This document shows positions 28,180 to 36,154 of a stretch of 64,000 nt of DNA, piece by piece. The notes under the pieces are model-generated. The model worked only from the letters and a program-made list of their open reading frames with translations, ran no database searches and was not told where the DNA came from. A program made the translations under genes and the position numbers. Origin of the DNA: Ancylobacter sonchi (GTDB taxonomy: Bacteria > Pseudomonadota > Alphaproteobacteria > Rhizobiales > Xanthobacteraceae); the NCBI RefSeq assembly GCF_018390695.1, contig NZ_JAHBGF010000010.1, forward strand, positions 1 through 64,000. The letters run 5' to 3'. How positions within the stretch are numbered: the first letter of the stretch is position 1; the number at the start of each line of letters is the position of its first letter.

Positions 28180-30483
28180 TCACGCCGCTTCCCACACCTT
28201 GTTGAGGATCTGCGCCGCGAGGGCGGCCTTGTCCTGCGGAAGGAAGCGCCCGTAGTGCTTGGCGACCATCTCGGGGGTGTCCTGGATGGCGTAGCTCGCC
28301 TGCTCATAGGAACCGGTCGTCTTGAGGATATGGGTCGCGAGCACGTCCCGGACATTGTGCGGGCCGTGCGGGAGCAGGCCCTTGATGGCACCACGACGGG
28401 TATAGGGGTTGTGGATGCCATAGCGCTGGATCGCCAGACGCCAGGCCTCATAGAAGGTGTTCTGGCAGTACGCGGCATCCTTGCTGGTCAGCTTCACCGT
28501 CTTGACGAACAGCGTGCCTGGGTCTGCAGCATGCTTCAGCAGTACCCGGCGGTGGCGGTCGATATAGGCGTCGAGATAGTGATAGAGGCCGCCGAGGTCC
28601 GGCAGGATCAGCCGGAACGGCTTGCTCCCAAAGAAGGACGAGTTCGCGTTCTTGAAGGCGACGGACGGGATGAGCACTTCCCATCCCTGGTCGCGCTCGC
28701 TCCAGCGCAACTCGCCACGCTTCAGCTCGGCGAGGCGGCGCTCCAAGGTGGGTAGCCGGCCGCGCGGACAGACGAGCAGCTGACGCAGGTTCTTCTGCCG
28801 CAGCCCCAGATGCAGGCCGAGCCGCAGCATCAGGAAGGCCCGCACCGCTTCGGCCGCGGCGCGCGGGTAGCGCTTCTCGTCCGGCATCAAGCGCAGGATT
28901 TCCTCAGTGATCTTGCGATACTCGGCGACCGGGCTGTCCGCCTCCAGAACCGCGATGATCGGCTCGAAGGGATCACGATGGATACGGGCTACGCGCTGCA
29001 CCTCCCGTGCGCGGGCGAGGCCATGGCGATGCATCTGCTCGCAGGCCGCGTCCCAGTCAGCACGGGCAGCGGCAACGTCGCGCTCGGTGATCAGATTGGG
29101 AATAGGACGGATGCGTTCTGCTAACTGCGGGTTCTGCCGCAGCCAACCCGTCTCGGCGCGGGTGAGCGCGGCAGCGATCCGCAGCATGTCGACTTCCCAC
29201 GCGGTGTAGAAGCCGCGCCGACGCTCCCGCCATTGAATGTACCAGTCCCACACGATCGGGAAGACCAGAAGGCCAAAGCTCAGATTCTCCGGCGGCACGC
29301 CAAAGCCATGGACCGCGCCGCTGGGTGACGCTGTCAGCGCACCGAACATCAGACCGAGATGCTCGACTTTCTGCGACGCCGTCTCCTCACCCCAGACGCC
29401 GTTGCGCTGATAGCCAAACGCCGTGAGGGTCGCCGTCTTGAACCGGACAAGGTCCGCCATCTCCTCGGCCAGCTGTGGCGGCGCATCGAGCGCCGCACTC
29501 GCGAGGTCCGGATCCGGCAGCGATCCATCCTCTTCCCGGCAAAACCGGTACACCCCGCGCGGCCGGGAGGATTGGTCGAGCAGGCCGGGAAAGCGGATCG
29601 AGTAGCGCTGCTTCATGGCGGCAGCCTGGAAGCGCCGATAGTCGGTCGTTCCCGAAATCACCACGCGCTGCACCCAGTCGAGGATCTCCTCCCTCTCCCT
29701 CAACGGGCGGCGGTCAAAATCATGCGGCAGGTGCCAGGCGAGGCGCCGCCGCTCCGCGCGGCTGATGCCGGCGATGGTGCCCGCCAAGGTGCAGCGGTCT
29801 CCGTTCGGCAGCTTCGAGCGGAAGTAGCCGGGCGGCAGGCGGTAGCGCCGCTCGATGAGCTCCAGCGCCGCGAGACTTCGCGAGGCGCGCGGCACCTTCA
29901 CGCCGCGGCGCCACAGATTGAGTGCCGTGGCATCGACCTGGGCCGCGCTCGCCTCAAGGACACGGGCGAGATGCTTGGCCGTGTCGCCATGGCGGCGCAT
30001 GTGAAGGTCGAGCGCATCGGCGAATGAGGGAGGGTCGGTCCAGGGCCGCCCGTCGCTCTCAGGGAACTCGATAATGGGCTTCGCCCGAGGGCCGCGTCGG
30101 CGCGGCATAGCTTCCGGCTGGTCGGCGCCCCGATGGGGGTTGCCCCGCTCCGAGCTCGGCGGTGCCCGGCGCGCCGCGGCACGCTTCACCGTGACGTGGC
30201 CGCGGCGCGCCAGTTCACGGCGCAGTGCATCAAGGCCGGGCGCAAGAACGGGGCCGGCGCGCTGCAGATCGGCGTGATCCACACCGGAGGCGTGAGCGAT
30301 CGCGTGCCAGTCATAATCGCGCTCCGCCAGGGGCGGTGGCACGCGCGCGGCGAGGAGATCGAGGAGCCAGTTCTGGAACAGGTCGGCGTCGCGAGGCGAC
30401 AGCACGGTCGGTGCACGCTGCTGGCAGAACTTCACCAACATGCGCGCGAAGCTCGTACGGGGCATCGGCATCAGTGCAGGCAC
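28180..30483 (-). CDS. Large tyrosine-recombinase-like protein (767 aa)
   Basis: The C-terminal third is a tyrosine recombinase: a candidate first arginine in LGLRQKNLRQLLVCP, HNVR with His709 and Arg712, and the nucleophile Tyr744 in VAKHYGRF. The first 450 residues are unusual for an integrase and of unknown role, with a basic low-complexity linker near residues 95-125. The start is GTG 30483; ATGs four and six codons later are alternatives. It lies alone in the middle of the island, converging on the herA-like gene. It may move an inner cassette or regulate the island. Confidence 0.75.
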   Translation of the reverse strand: MPALMPMPRTSFARMLVKFCQQRAPTVLSPRDADLFQNWLLDLLAARVPPPLAERDYDWHAIAHASGVDHADLQRAGPVLAPGLDALRRELARRGHVTVKRAAARRAPPSSERGNPHRGADQPEAMPRRRGPRAKPIIEFPESDGRPWTDPPSFADALDLHMRRHGDTAKHLARVLEASAAQVDATALNLWRRGVKVPRASRSLAALELIERRYRLPPGYFRSKLPNGDRCTLAGTIAGISRAERRRLAWHLPHDFDRRPLREREEILDWVQRVVISGTTDYRRFQAAAMKQRYSIRFPGLLDQSSRPRGVYRFCREEDGSLPDPDLASAALDAPPQLAEEMADLVRFKTATLTAFGYQRNGVWGEETASQKVEHLGLMFGALTASPSGAVHGFGVPPENLSFGLLVFPIVWDWYIQWRERRRGFYTAWEVDMLRIAAALTRAETGWLRQNPQLAERIRPIPNLITERDVAAARADWDAACEQMHRHGLARAREVQRVARIHRDPFEPIIAVLEADSPVAEYRKITEEILRLMPDEKRYPRAAAEAVRAFLMLRLGLHLGLRQKNLRQLLVCPRGRLPTLERRLAELKRGELRWSERDQGWEVLIPSVAFKNANSSFFGSKPFRLILPDLGGLYHYLDAYIDRHRRVLLKHAADPGTLFVKTVKLTSKDAAYCQNTFYEAWRLAIQRYGIHNPYTRRGAIKGLLPHGPHNVRDVLATHILKTTGSYEQASYAIQDTPEMVAKHYGRFLPQDKAALAAQILNKVWEAA

Positions 30484-31094
30484 GTTATGGGGAGGCGACT
30501 CGCCTCGATTAAGGGCGGCGTTTCTGCCGAGAAGCCGTTTTTTCGGCTACGATCCAGAAGTGGCAGTCCTCGCGATCCAAAACCAGGAGGCGATAGCCTT
30601 CGGCGGGCATCAGACGATGCCAATGTGCGGCTAAGCGTTCAGCCAACAAGATCTTCGTGAAGCCCACACATTTCTGTCCAGCGGCGCAATGTGCCGAGAT
30701 CTATAAAATATTCTACGAAATCAACGGCCCGACCGCCGCGCAATGTGCGCGCTTTTATCCTGCCATCAAGTTGCCCTGCTTCGCCGGACACAAATAAGAG
30801 CACGTCACATCGCTGCGATACTATGACAAAGCGGCAGACAACGCGACATAGGCGCCTAGAGCTACCGAATTTACCTCAAGTTCTCCGAAAATACGCCAAC
30901 TGGGTGTTCCACAGGCCGCCGCATGAGCAGCGACGTAGCCATTCATCGCCATGCCTAACGTGAAACTGCTGTCGGTGATGCGCAGCCGAACTGCTACAGA
31001 TCGGCGGTCGCGGTGCAGAGAAGCTGCAAAGGAACTGCGGCCAAATCGCGCCCAAGCCGCATCGGTCTTGCATTGGAGCTCCGGTCGCTGAGAC
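30484..31094. other. 611-base gap with decayed coding-like frames
   Basis: On the minus strand two adjacent frames read like protein: one ends at 30639 (contains AVDFVEYFIDLGTLRRW) and one ends at 30509 (contains RLMPAEGYRLLVLDREDCHF). Neither has a clear ATG start, and they overlap in different frames, as a frameshifted gene fragment would. The rest, to 31094, is featureless. Confidence 0.35.
30509..30860 (-). pseudogene. Possible frameshifted remnant upstream of the integrase
   Basis: Two minus-strand frames overlapping around 30640-30700 carry coding-like text (see neighbouring gap entry) and run towards the integrase start 25 bases away. Combined they could have encoded a protein of about 110 residues. 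No family is recognised; either a decayed gene or a small gene with a non-ATG start is possible. Confidence 0.3.
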
Positions 31095-31331
31095 TTATTC
31101 CGACGCTGATGGTTTGCGGAAGCGCACACCGGCACCGCCACCATTCTCCGGAATGAAGTCGATGCCAGCAGCTTCGAACGCCGCTTGAAGGCGCTCAACT
31201 GTGGCCGCCTTCAACGCCTCCCCGCGTTCAAACCGAACCACAGTGTTGGACGAAACCTCGGCGGCACGAGCGAGGTCCAGCACGCTGAAATTCAACGCCG
31301 TGCGTGCCATTCGGCACTGAATCGGGCTCAT
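31095..31331 (-). CDS. XRE-family helix-turn-helix regulator
   Basis: A 78-residue protein from ATG 31331 (MSPIQCRMARTALNFSVLDL). Its HTH has the usual LARAAEVSSNTVVRFERGEA pattern, followed by LQAAFEAAGIDFIPENGG, a form common among small alphaproteobacterial DNA-binding proteins. An ATG at 31382 would extend it to 95 residues. It faces away from the Tat-signal gene across about 140 bases, so it may repress that promoter and its own. Confidence 0.82.
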   Translation of the reverse strand: MSPIQCRMARTALNFSVLDLARAAEVSSNTVVRFERGEALKAATVERLQAAFEAAGIDFIPENGGGAGVRFRKPSASE

Positions 31332-31469
31332 TACAAAATCGCCATCTGGTGGCGAATATCTTCCGTCATGCTCGATCTTCATGTAGGCTTCGCCGTGCAA
31401 GCGGCCGGACAAAGTGCGGGAACACGATGTCCGGCCTGACCACAACCCAGGCTGCTTGGAGCTCGGATC

Positions 31470-32171
31470 ATGGCTGATTCTGAGATTAGCACGAGTCTGT
31501 CCCGGCCATCCCGGAGGGACGTTCTGTCTGCCGCCCTCCTGACAGTCGGCAGCAATTCCTTCAACAGTTCAGCTGCGGCCGCGCCGCAGGACGACAGCGA
31601 AATAGATGCCGCCGTCCTTGCATGGAAACGATGGCGAGCCGCGCATCGGCGGACGCTCGCTCTGTGCCGGAAACAGCAGAGATTGGAATCCGAGCTCGCG
31701 CGGACAATCGGCTTTCCGCAGGTAGTTCTTGTTGTAGCCGAACTGCCGTCCCCGGTGCGGGTCAGCTCTCTGCGGCACTTCGATGAGCTGGCGGCCGATC
31801 TCCCGTCGCTGTGCATGCGGCGCGCCGAAGTCGCTGCGGTGCTGCGCGCACATCAGCAGCGCTGGGACGACGCGGATCGCGCCATCGGCTACTCCGTCGC
31901 TCGGCAGCAAGAGGAGGCGGCTTCCGCCGATGAAGAGTGTCTGGTCGCAAGGCTCCTTGCGGCAGACGCGACGTCTCTGCGCGGCCTCTCTGCAAAGCTC
32001 GATGTGCTGATCGCAATCGGTGCTGATGGCGCCGAGGGGCGGCAGTTTCCGTGGCCGGAGGTGCGGCGCATGCGCAGAGATGTTGCGTGCTTGATGCAAA
32101 CCACAGTGCCAAAACGTAGTCGAAAACATAGCTTCAAGCAGCACTGCAGGTGCGGGAAGCCTGTAGGATGA
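31470..32171 (+). CDS. Tat-signal protein of unknown function
   Basis: A 233-residue protein. The N terminus has a twin-arginine motif with a hydrophobic stretch (SRRDVLSAALLTVGSNSF) suggesting Tat export, though the hydrophobic core is short. The rest is helical (AWKRWRAAHRRTLALCRKQQ, ELAADLPSLCMRRAEVAAVL) and ends in a Cys/His/Lys-rich tail. No family function is recognised. It diverges from the XRE gene and precedes the DGQHR gene by 288 bases. Confidence 0.6.
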   Translation: MADSEISTSLSRPSRRDVLSAALLTVGSNSFNSSAAAAPQDDSEIDAAVLAWKRWRAAHRRTLALCRKQQRLESELARTIGFPQVVLVVAELPSPVRVSSLRHFDELAADLPSLCMRRAEVAAVLRAHQQRWDDADRAIGYSVARQQEEAASADEECLVARLLAADATSLRGLSAKLDVLIAIGADGAEGRQFPWPEVRRMRRDVACLMQTTVPKRSRKHSFKQHCRCGKPVG

Positions 32172-32346
32172 CGGTCATGCGCTCGTTTTGAGGCGGCGCA
32201 TCCGCTGGGTTTATGAAGCGCACGGGCGGATACCGGTGCGCCGGAAGATCAACGCTTTGAGGTAGAGAGCCCCCTATTCTGCAACGCCGACTGGGGCCTC
32301 CGACGCACGATCAGACTGAGAATGCGCGGGGGAGATATAAAAATAT

Positions 32347-32394
32347 CCCATGGGAGGTTTTTCATTGACGAAAGCGCCTCCCATGGGCCATGCT
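32347..32394 (+). promoter_or_regulatory. 11-bp inverted repeat flanking a -35 box upstream of DGQHR gene
   Basis: CCCATGGGAGG (32347-32357) and CCTCCCATGGG (32377-32387) are perfectly complementary and separated by 19 bases. A TTGACG (32365-32370) lies between them, with a possible -10 (CATGCT, 32389-32394) 18 bases on. Each arm itself contains the palindrome CCCATGGG, so a dimeric regulator could bind each. The gene starts 66 bases after the putative -10. Confidence 0.55.
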
Positions 32395-32459
32395 CTCATT
32401 GCGCCGACGAGTAACCGCCAGTCATCACGTCAAGCGCAACGTGGAACAAGGAGCTAACG

Positions 32460-33917
32460 ATGTATCCCAGAACGGGTGAACTGCCCATTCCCCTCCAGAC
32501 TCCCCAGGAGCTGGATACGCTTGATGTCCTAACTGACAGCGGAGATGTGAACGAGACGCCGTTCAACGTCTTCATTGGCCATAACCTCGGTCACCGCGTC
32601 TTCACGATGGCAGTGCCCTTCCGGAAGTTCTACGACATTTCGGACGTCGCAAATGATCGCGAACACGGCCCTGTCGCGCAGCGTCCCCTCGACGAAGGGC
32701 ACGCCAAGAAGCTTGCCGTCTATATGGTCAAAGGGCTGGTCTCGGCCGCAAAGATGCGGCGGCTTGCCCTTGGAAAAGACGTGTCCGAAGCGTTCGACTC
32801 GGTGCTTCGTGCGCTTGGTGAGCAGCCTTATTTCTCGCTTCAGCCGATCGTCTGCAACATACGGGATGTTCCGCCCGGCGGAACAGGGGCGGGCGGCATC
32901 CGTGGCCTCCGTCTTGAAACCAAAAGCGGCGAAACCGCTGGGTTCAAGGTGTTTTTGTCGGAGAGGCACATTCTGTGGGTGATTGACGGCCAGCATCGCC
33001 GTCATGCCGCTGAAATGGCAATGAACTTTCTCGACTCCGTCCGTCAAACTGGTCGCTACCCTGGCAAGGGGGCAGTGCTGTTCTTTGAGAAGGGCAAGCC
33101 GGTCAGCGATGCCGACATGCTGGTCTGGACGGAAGCTTATGAAGCCGCACGCGCATTCGCGACGTTAACTGTGGAAGTTCATCTCGGGCTCGACATCGAT
33201 CAGGAGCGTCAGCTCTTTCATGATCTGAACAGGCTCGGAAAGAAGGTAGACGCATCGCTTGCGTTTCAGTTCGATGGCTCGAATCCGGTCACACACTTTA
33301 TCAAACACAAGCTGACTGATGACCTTGGAATTCGGATTATTGACACCGAAGTAAAGGATTGGTCGCTCGATACCGGGGCCCTTGTGCTCAAGGATGTAGT
33401 TGCAATTAACGCAATCGCTTTTCTCAACAAAGGGAACATCGCCGGAGCGACGCCGGCTATCATCGAGCCTCGCGAGACGACCGTTCTGGAACTCTGGGGG
33501 CAGATCGTCCAAATTCCGGGATTCGGAGACGAGTGTGCAAAGGAAAAGACCGTCGCAGCGCAGCCGGTAATCCTGAAAGCGCTTGCGAAGCTCACCTACG
33601 ATTTGAACTTTAACAATCGTCGGCCTGAAAATGCCGAAGAGCTTTACGCTCGTCTCCTTGCAGGAATCCCAGAAATCGATTTCAGCCACGAGAATCCGAT
33701 GTGGCGCTATTATCAGATGAGCGAAGACGAGCGTCTTAATGCTGGACTCAGCGGCTTAGCCGGTTATCTGCCGGACGAAAACGGCACCGCCAACCGCGAT
33801 ATTGGAGCGATGCAGGGCGACTACTTCCGCTTTGGCGCAAAGCACAATGACATTTTCCCGCTTCTGGCGGATATGATCCGCTGGAAGCTTGAGCTGCCTA
33901 GCCGCCGCGAAGCCTAA
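32460..33917 (+). CDS. DGQHR-domain (DndB-like) protein
   Basis: The 485-residue protein carries VIDGQHRRHA (DGQHR at 176-180), the signature of the family that includes DndB, the regulator of DNA phosphorothioation. Also conserved are AQRPLDEGHAKKLAVYMV near the N terminus and the region around residue 255 (FHDLNRLGKKVDASLAFQFD), comparable to DndB FxxLN. No dndA, C, D, E or F-H genes are in the window, so this is an orphan or belongs to another system. AAGGAG precedes ATG 32460. Role unknown. Confidence 0.8.
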   Translation: MYPRTGELPIPLQTPQELDTLDVLTDSGDVNETPFNVFIGHNLGHRVFTMAVPFRKFYDISDVANDREHGPVAQRPLDEGHAKKLAVYMVKGLVSAAKMRRLALGKDVSEAFDSVLRALGEQPYFSLQPIVCNIRDVPPGGTGAGGIRGLRLETKSGETAGFKVFLSERHILWVIDGQHRRHAAEMAMNFLDSVRQTGRYPGKGAVLFFEKGKPVSDADMLVWTEAYEAARAFATLTVEVHLGLDIDQERQLFHDLNRLGKKVDASLAFQFDGSNPVTHFIKHKLTDDLGIRIIDTEVKDWSLDTGALVLKDVVAINAIAFLNKGNIAGATPAIIEPRETTVLELWGQIVQIPGFGDECAKEKTVAAQPVILKALAKLTYDLNFNNRRPENAEELYARLLAGIPEIDFSHENPMWRYYQMSEDERLNAGLSGLAGYLPDENGTANRDIGAMQGDYFRFGAKHNDIFPLLADMIRWKLELPSRREA

Positions 33918-33923
33918 GTCAAA

Positions 33924-33955
33924 GCGGACCTGTCAGTCACCGCTGACAGGTCCGC
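33924..33955. terminator. Bidirectional terminator between convergent genes
   Basis: A perfect 13-bp inverted repeat (33924-33936 with 33943-33955) with a 6-nt loop sits between the convergent ends of the DGQHR gene and vsr. It has no long T-run. Confidence 0.65.
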
Positions 33956-33982
33956 CAACTCATTGCGTTTGTGCGCGCGGCA

Positions 33983-34480
33983 TCATCTGTCGGGTTGGTG
34001 GCCGCTCTTCAAGCCCGATCGTTCCGACCATGCACCGGCAAGTTCTATGCGGTTTTGATCGCCTCTGACGAAGGCCGCACAGCAGGAGATCACGTCCGCG
34101 AGGGGCCACCGCGCAGGTCCTTTGAGACTGCACTCCCATACGGTGAGCACGCGCCAGCCCGCAGCGGCGAGGTCCTCCCGATCACGCCGATCGCGCGCGG
34201 AGTTGCTGCCGATCTTGCCAGCCCAGAATTCGGCACGCGTCGCTGGCAGCCGGAACATTGGGCACTGATGTCCGTGCCAAAAGCAGCCATGCACGAAGAT
34301 GATGGCTCGGTGCCGCGGGAACACCAGATCGGGCCGACCGGGCAGCCCGCGCCGGTGCAGACGGAACCGCAGGCCGGTCGCGTGTAACCCCCGCCGGATC
34401 AGAAGCTCCGGCTTGGTGTCACGGCCGCGGATGCGGCTCATGTTCAGGCTGCGCTGTTCGGGCGAGAGCACATCCGGCAT
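33983..34480 (-). CDS. vsr: Very short patch repair endonuclease
   Basis: The 165-residue protein has the full Vsr pattern: MSRIRGRDTKPELLIRRGLH, the catalytic aspartate in GRPDLVFPR, and FVHGCFWHGHQCPMFRLP with zinc-site residues. Vsr nicks next to T:G mismatches that arise when 5-methylcytosine deaminates, protecting the recognition site of the cognate C5 methyltransferase. It is the last gene of the minus-strand methyltransferase operon, six bases after the DUF2357 gene. Confidence 0.93.
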   Translation of the reverse strand: MPDVLSPEQRSLNMSRIRGRDTKPELLIRRGLHATGLRFRLHRRGLPGRPDLVFPRHRAIIFVHGCFWHGHQCPMFRLPATRAEFWAGKIGSNSARDRRDREDLAAAGWRVLTVWECSLKGPARWPLADVISCCAAFVRGDQNRIELAGAWSERSGLKSGHQPDR

Positions 34481-34486
34481 GGCGTG

Positions 34487-36145
34487 TCACGTCGTGGTAG
34501 CGTCGGCCACGACCGCTTGCAGCGCCCTGCCGATCTCGCCTGTGCTCATGCCCGGCCGCAGTGTCACGGCGCCGAACCGGAATCCGGCCCGGTATTCGGG
34601 GTGAAAAAGCCGGCCCGGCAACTGCGTATCTCTGTAGCCTGAGACAAGCGACGGAACATAGGGGGCGAGCAGATAGGCGGCGCTCACAATTCCAGTCACA
34701 CCTCCCGTCTCGACTTCCCGCACAAGCGCGTCGCGGTAGGTGTGGATTGAACTCAAGGCGTCGTTCAGGCCTTCCTCGATACGGTACTTTGCATCGAGCA
34801 CGATCAGCCGGTCTGCCGTCCCGCCTGCAGCCGTGGAATGCGCCGCAACAATATCGGGCGCCATGGTACGGCTCATCGAGCCGCGCCCGTCCGGCTCTTT
34901 CCAGAATTCGCGATACTGCTTTTGAAAGCAGAGTTTCCAGCCGCCCCCCACGGGCACGGTGACAGCGCCAGCTGCCAACGTCACTCCCCCGGCAGCATCA
35001 GCGATGAACAGGTCGCCAACTTCTAGTCCTTCTGGCCCGAACGCTTCTCCGCCGGCCCGCACGAGGCGCAGGAAGCACCACAACTCGTAAAGCTCGAAAG
35101 TCCGGGCAAGCGGCAAGTTGAGGAAATCGCCGAATACTGCGGCGATCCCGAGATTCATGTCCTGCCACAGCCTGTAGAAACGGCGATAGGTGGGGTCATT
35201 GCGGAACACGGCCGAGAGCACAAGGTGCGCCGGAGCTTCACCGGCTTCTGCGAAGGGCGGCAAGCCTGCGAACTGACCTATGCGGCGGGCAAGTCGACGG
35301 CAGCGTTGTGCCCATTGAACTGCGCTGTGGCGCTGTTCCGCCTCGCCACCGGCCGGGCTGCGCTCGAGCAGTTCCGCCGCTGCAGCCAGCCACGCTGCCC
35401 AAAACCGCAGGCAGGCTCCCATCTGCCGGTGCTCCGGCAGGTCGAGTGAACTGAGCCGGCGCCTGACCCGGATGTGCTCGGGTAGGAATCCCTTGAGCGG
35501 CGCAGGAAGGCGCGAGGGCGTGTCGCGCTCTTGGAGAATACGCCCTGCACGGAAGGAGCGCAGCACTTCCGGCCCGGTCGCCCGGCTGGCGCGGTGATAC
35601 GGCACAGCAGTATCTTCGGCGGCAAGGCGTCGGCGTGGGTTGCGTGCGATTCCGGCGACGATCGCTTCTAGCTCGTCGACCCGCGCGCGCAGAAACTCGA
35701 GTCGCGCGATGCCGGGCGGCCGGGTTCCGCTTCCGCGTGCAACGCCCTTACGGAATCCGCTCAACGAGAAAAGCGCGAAAGTGTCGCCGAGGATCTCCCG
35801 CACCATTTCATCGAAATCGTCGCGCGTTAGTTTGCGCTGATCGGCATCGGTGACGATTTCGAAGCGGCGCGCCGGCGTCCCGGCTATGCGCAGCTCCGCC
35901 TCGACCGTCCCGGCATGGAACCCCGGCGACCAGCGCCAGCGCGCAGCATCCGGCGCCGGCGCCCGCAGCGCCTCCAGCTTCACATCGTCGATCAGAAGGT
36001 CGGCGTCGGGCGCTTCGGGACTGTTCCGCAGCTCAAAGAGATACCGCCCGGTTTCCTGAATCATGCCGGGCGCGATAACCTCGGGCTCGGGCCAGACCCG
36101 CCACGCCGCGCCCGTCCTCTCGTTCAGCATCATCAGAGCTGGCAT
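34487..36145 (-). CDS. DUF2357/PD-(D/E)XK nuclease, McrC-like partner
   Basis: A 552-residue protein. The N-terminal half resembles the beta-rich DUF2357 region; the C-terminal half has a PD-(D/E)XK site with Asp451 and Lys453 in LIVLDAKYRIEEG. With the McrB-like ATPase upstream (nine bases between) it forms a two-component, McrBC-type restriction machine in which this subunit cuts DNA. The catalytic pair is intact, so the gene is probably functional. Whether it recognises methylated DNA or is held off by the adjacent methyltransferase is not readable from sequence. Confidence 0.82.
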   Translation of the reverse strand: MPALMMLNERTGAAWRVWPEPEVIAPGMIQETGRYLFELRNSPEAPDADLLIDDVKLEALRAPAPDAARWRWSPGFHAGTVEAELRIAGTPARRFEIVTDADQRKLTRDDFDEMVREILGDTFALFSLSGFRKGVARGSGTRPPGIARLEFLRARVDELEAIVAGIARNPRRRLAAEDTAVPYHRASRATGPEVLRSFRAGRILQERDTPSRLPAPLKGFLPEHIRVRRRLSSLDLPEHRQMGACLRFWAAWLAAAAELLERSPAGGEAEQRHSAVQWAQRCRRLARRIGQFAGLPPFAEAGEAPAHLVLSAVFRNDPTYRRFYRLWQDMNLGIAAVFGDFLNLPLARTFELYELWCFLRLVRAGGEAFGPEGLEVGDLFIADAAGGVTLAAGAVTVPVGGGWKLCFQKQYREFWKEPDGRGSMSRTMAPDIVAAHSTAAGGTADRLIVLDAKYRIEEGLNDALSSIHTYRDALVREVETGGVTGIVSAAYLLAPYVPSLVSGYRDTQLPGRLFHPEYRAGFRFGAVTLRPGMSTGEIGRALQAVVADATTT

Positions 36146-36154
36146 AGGGCGGCC

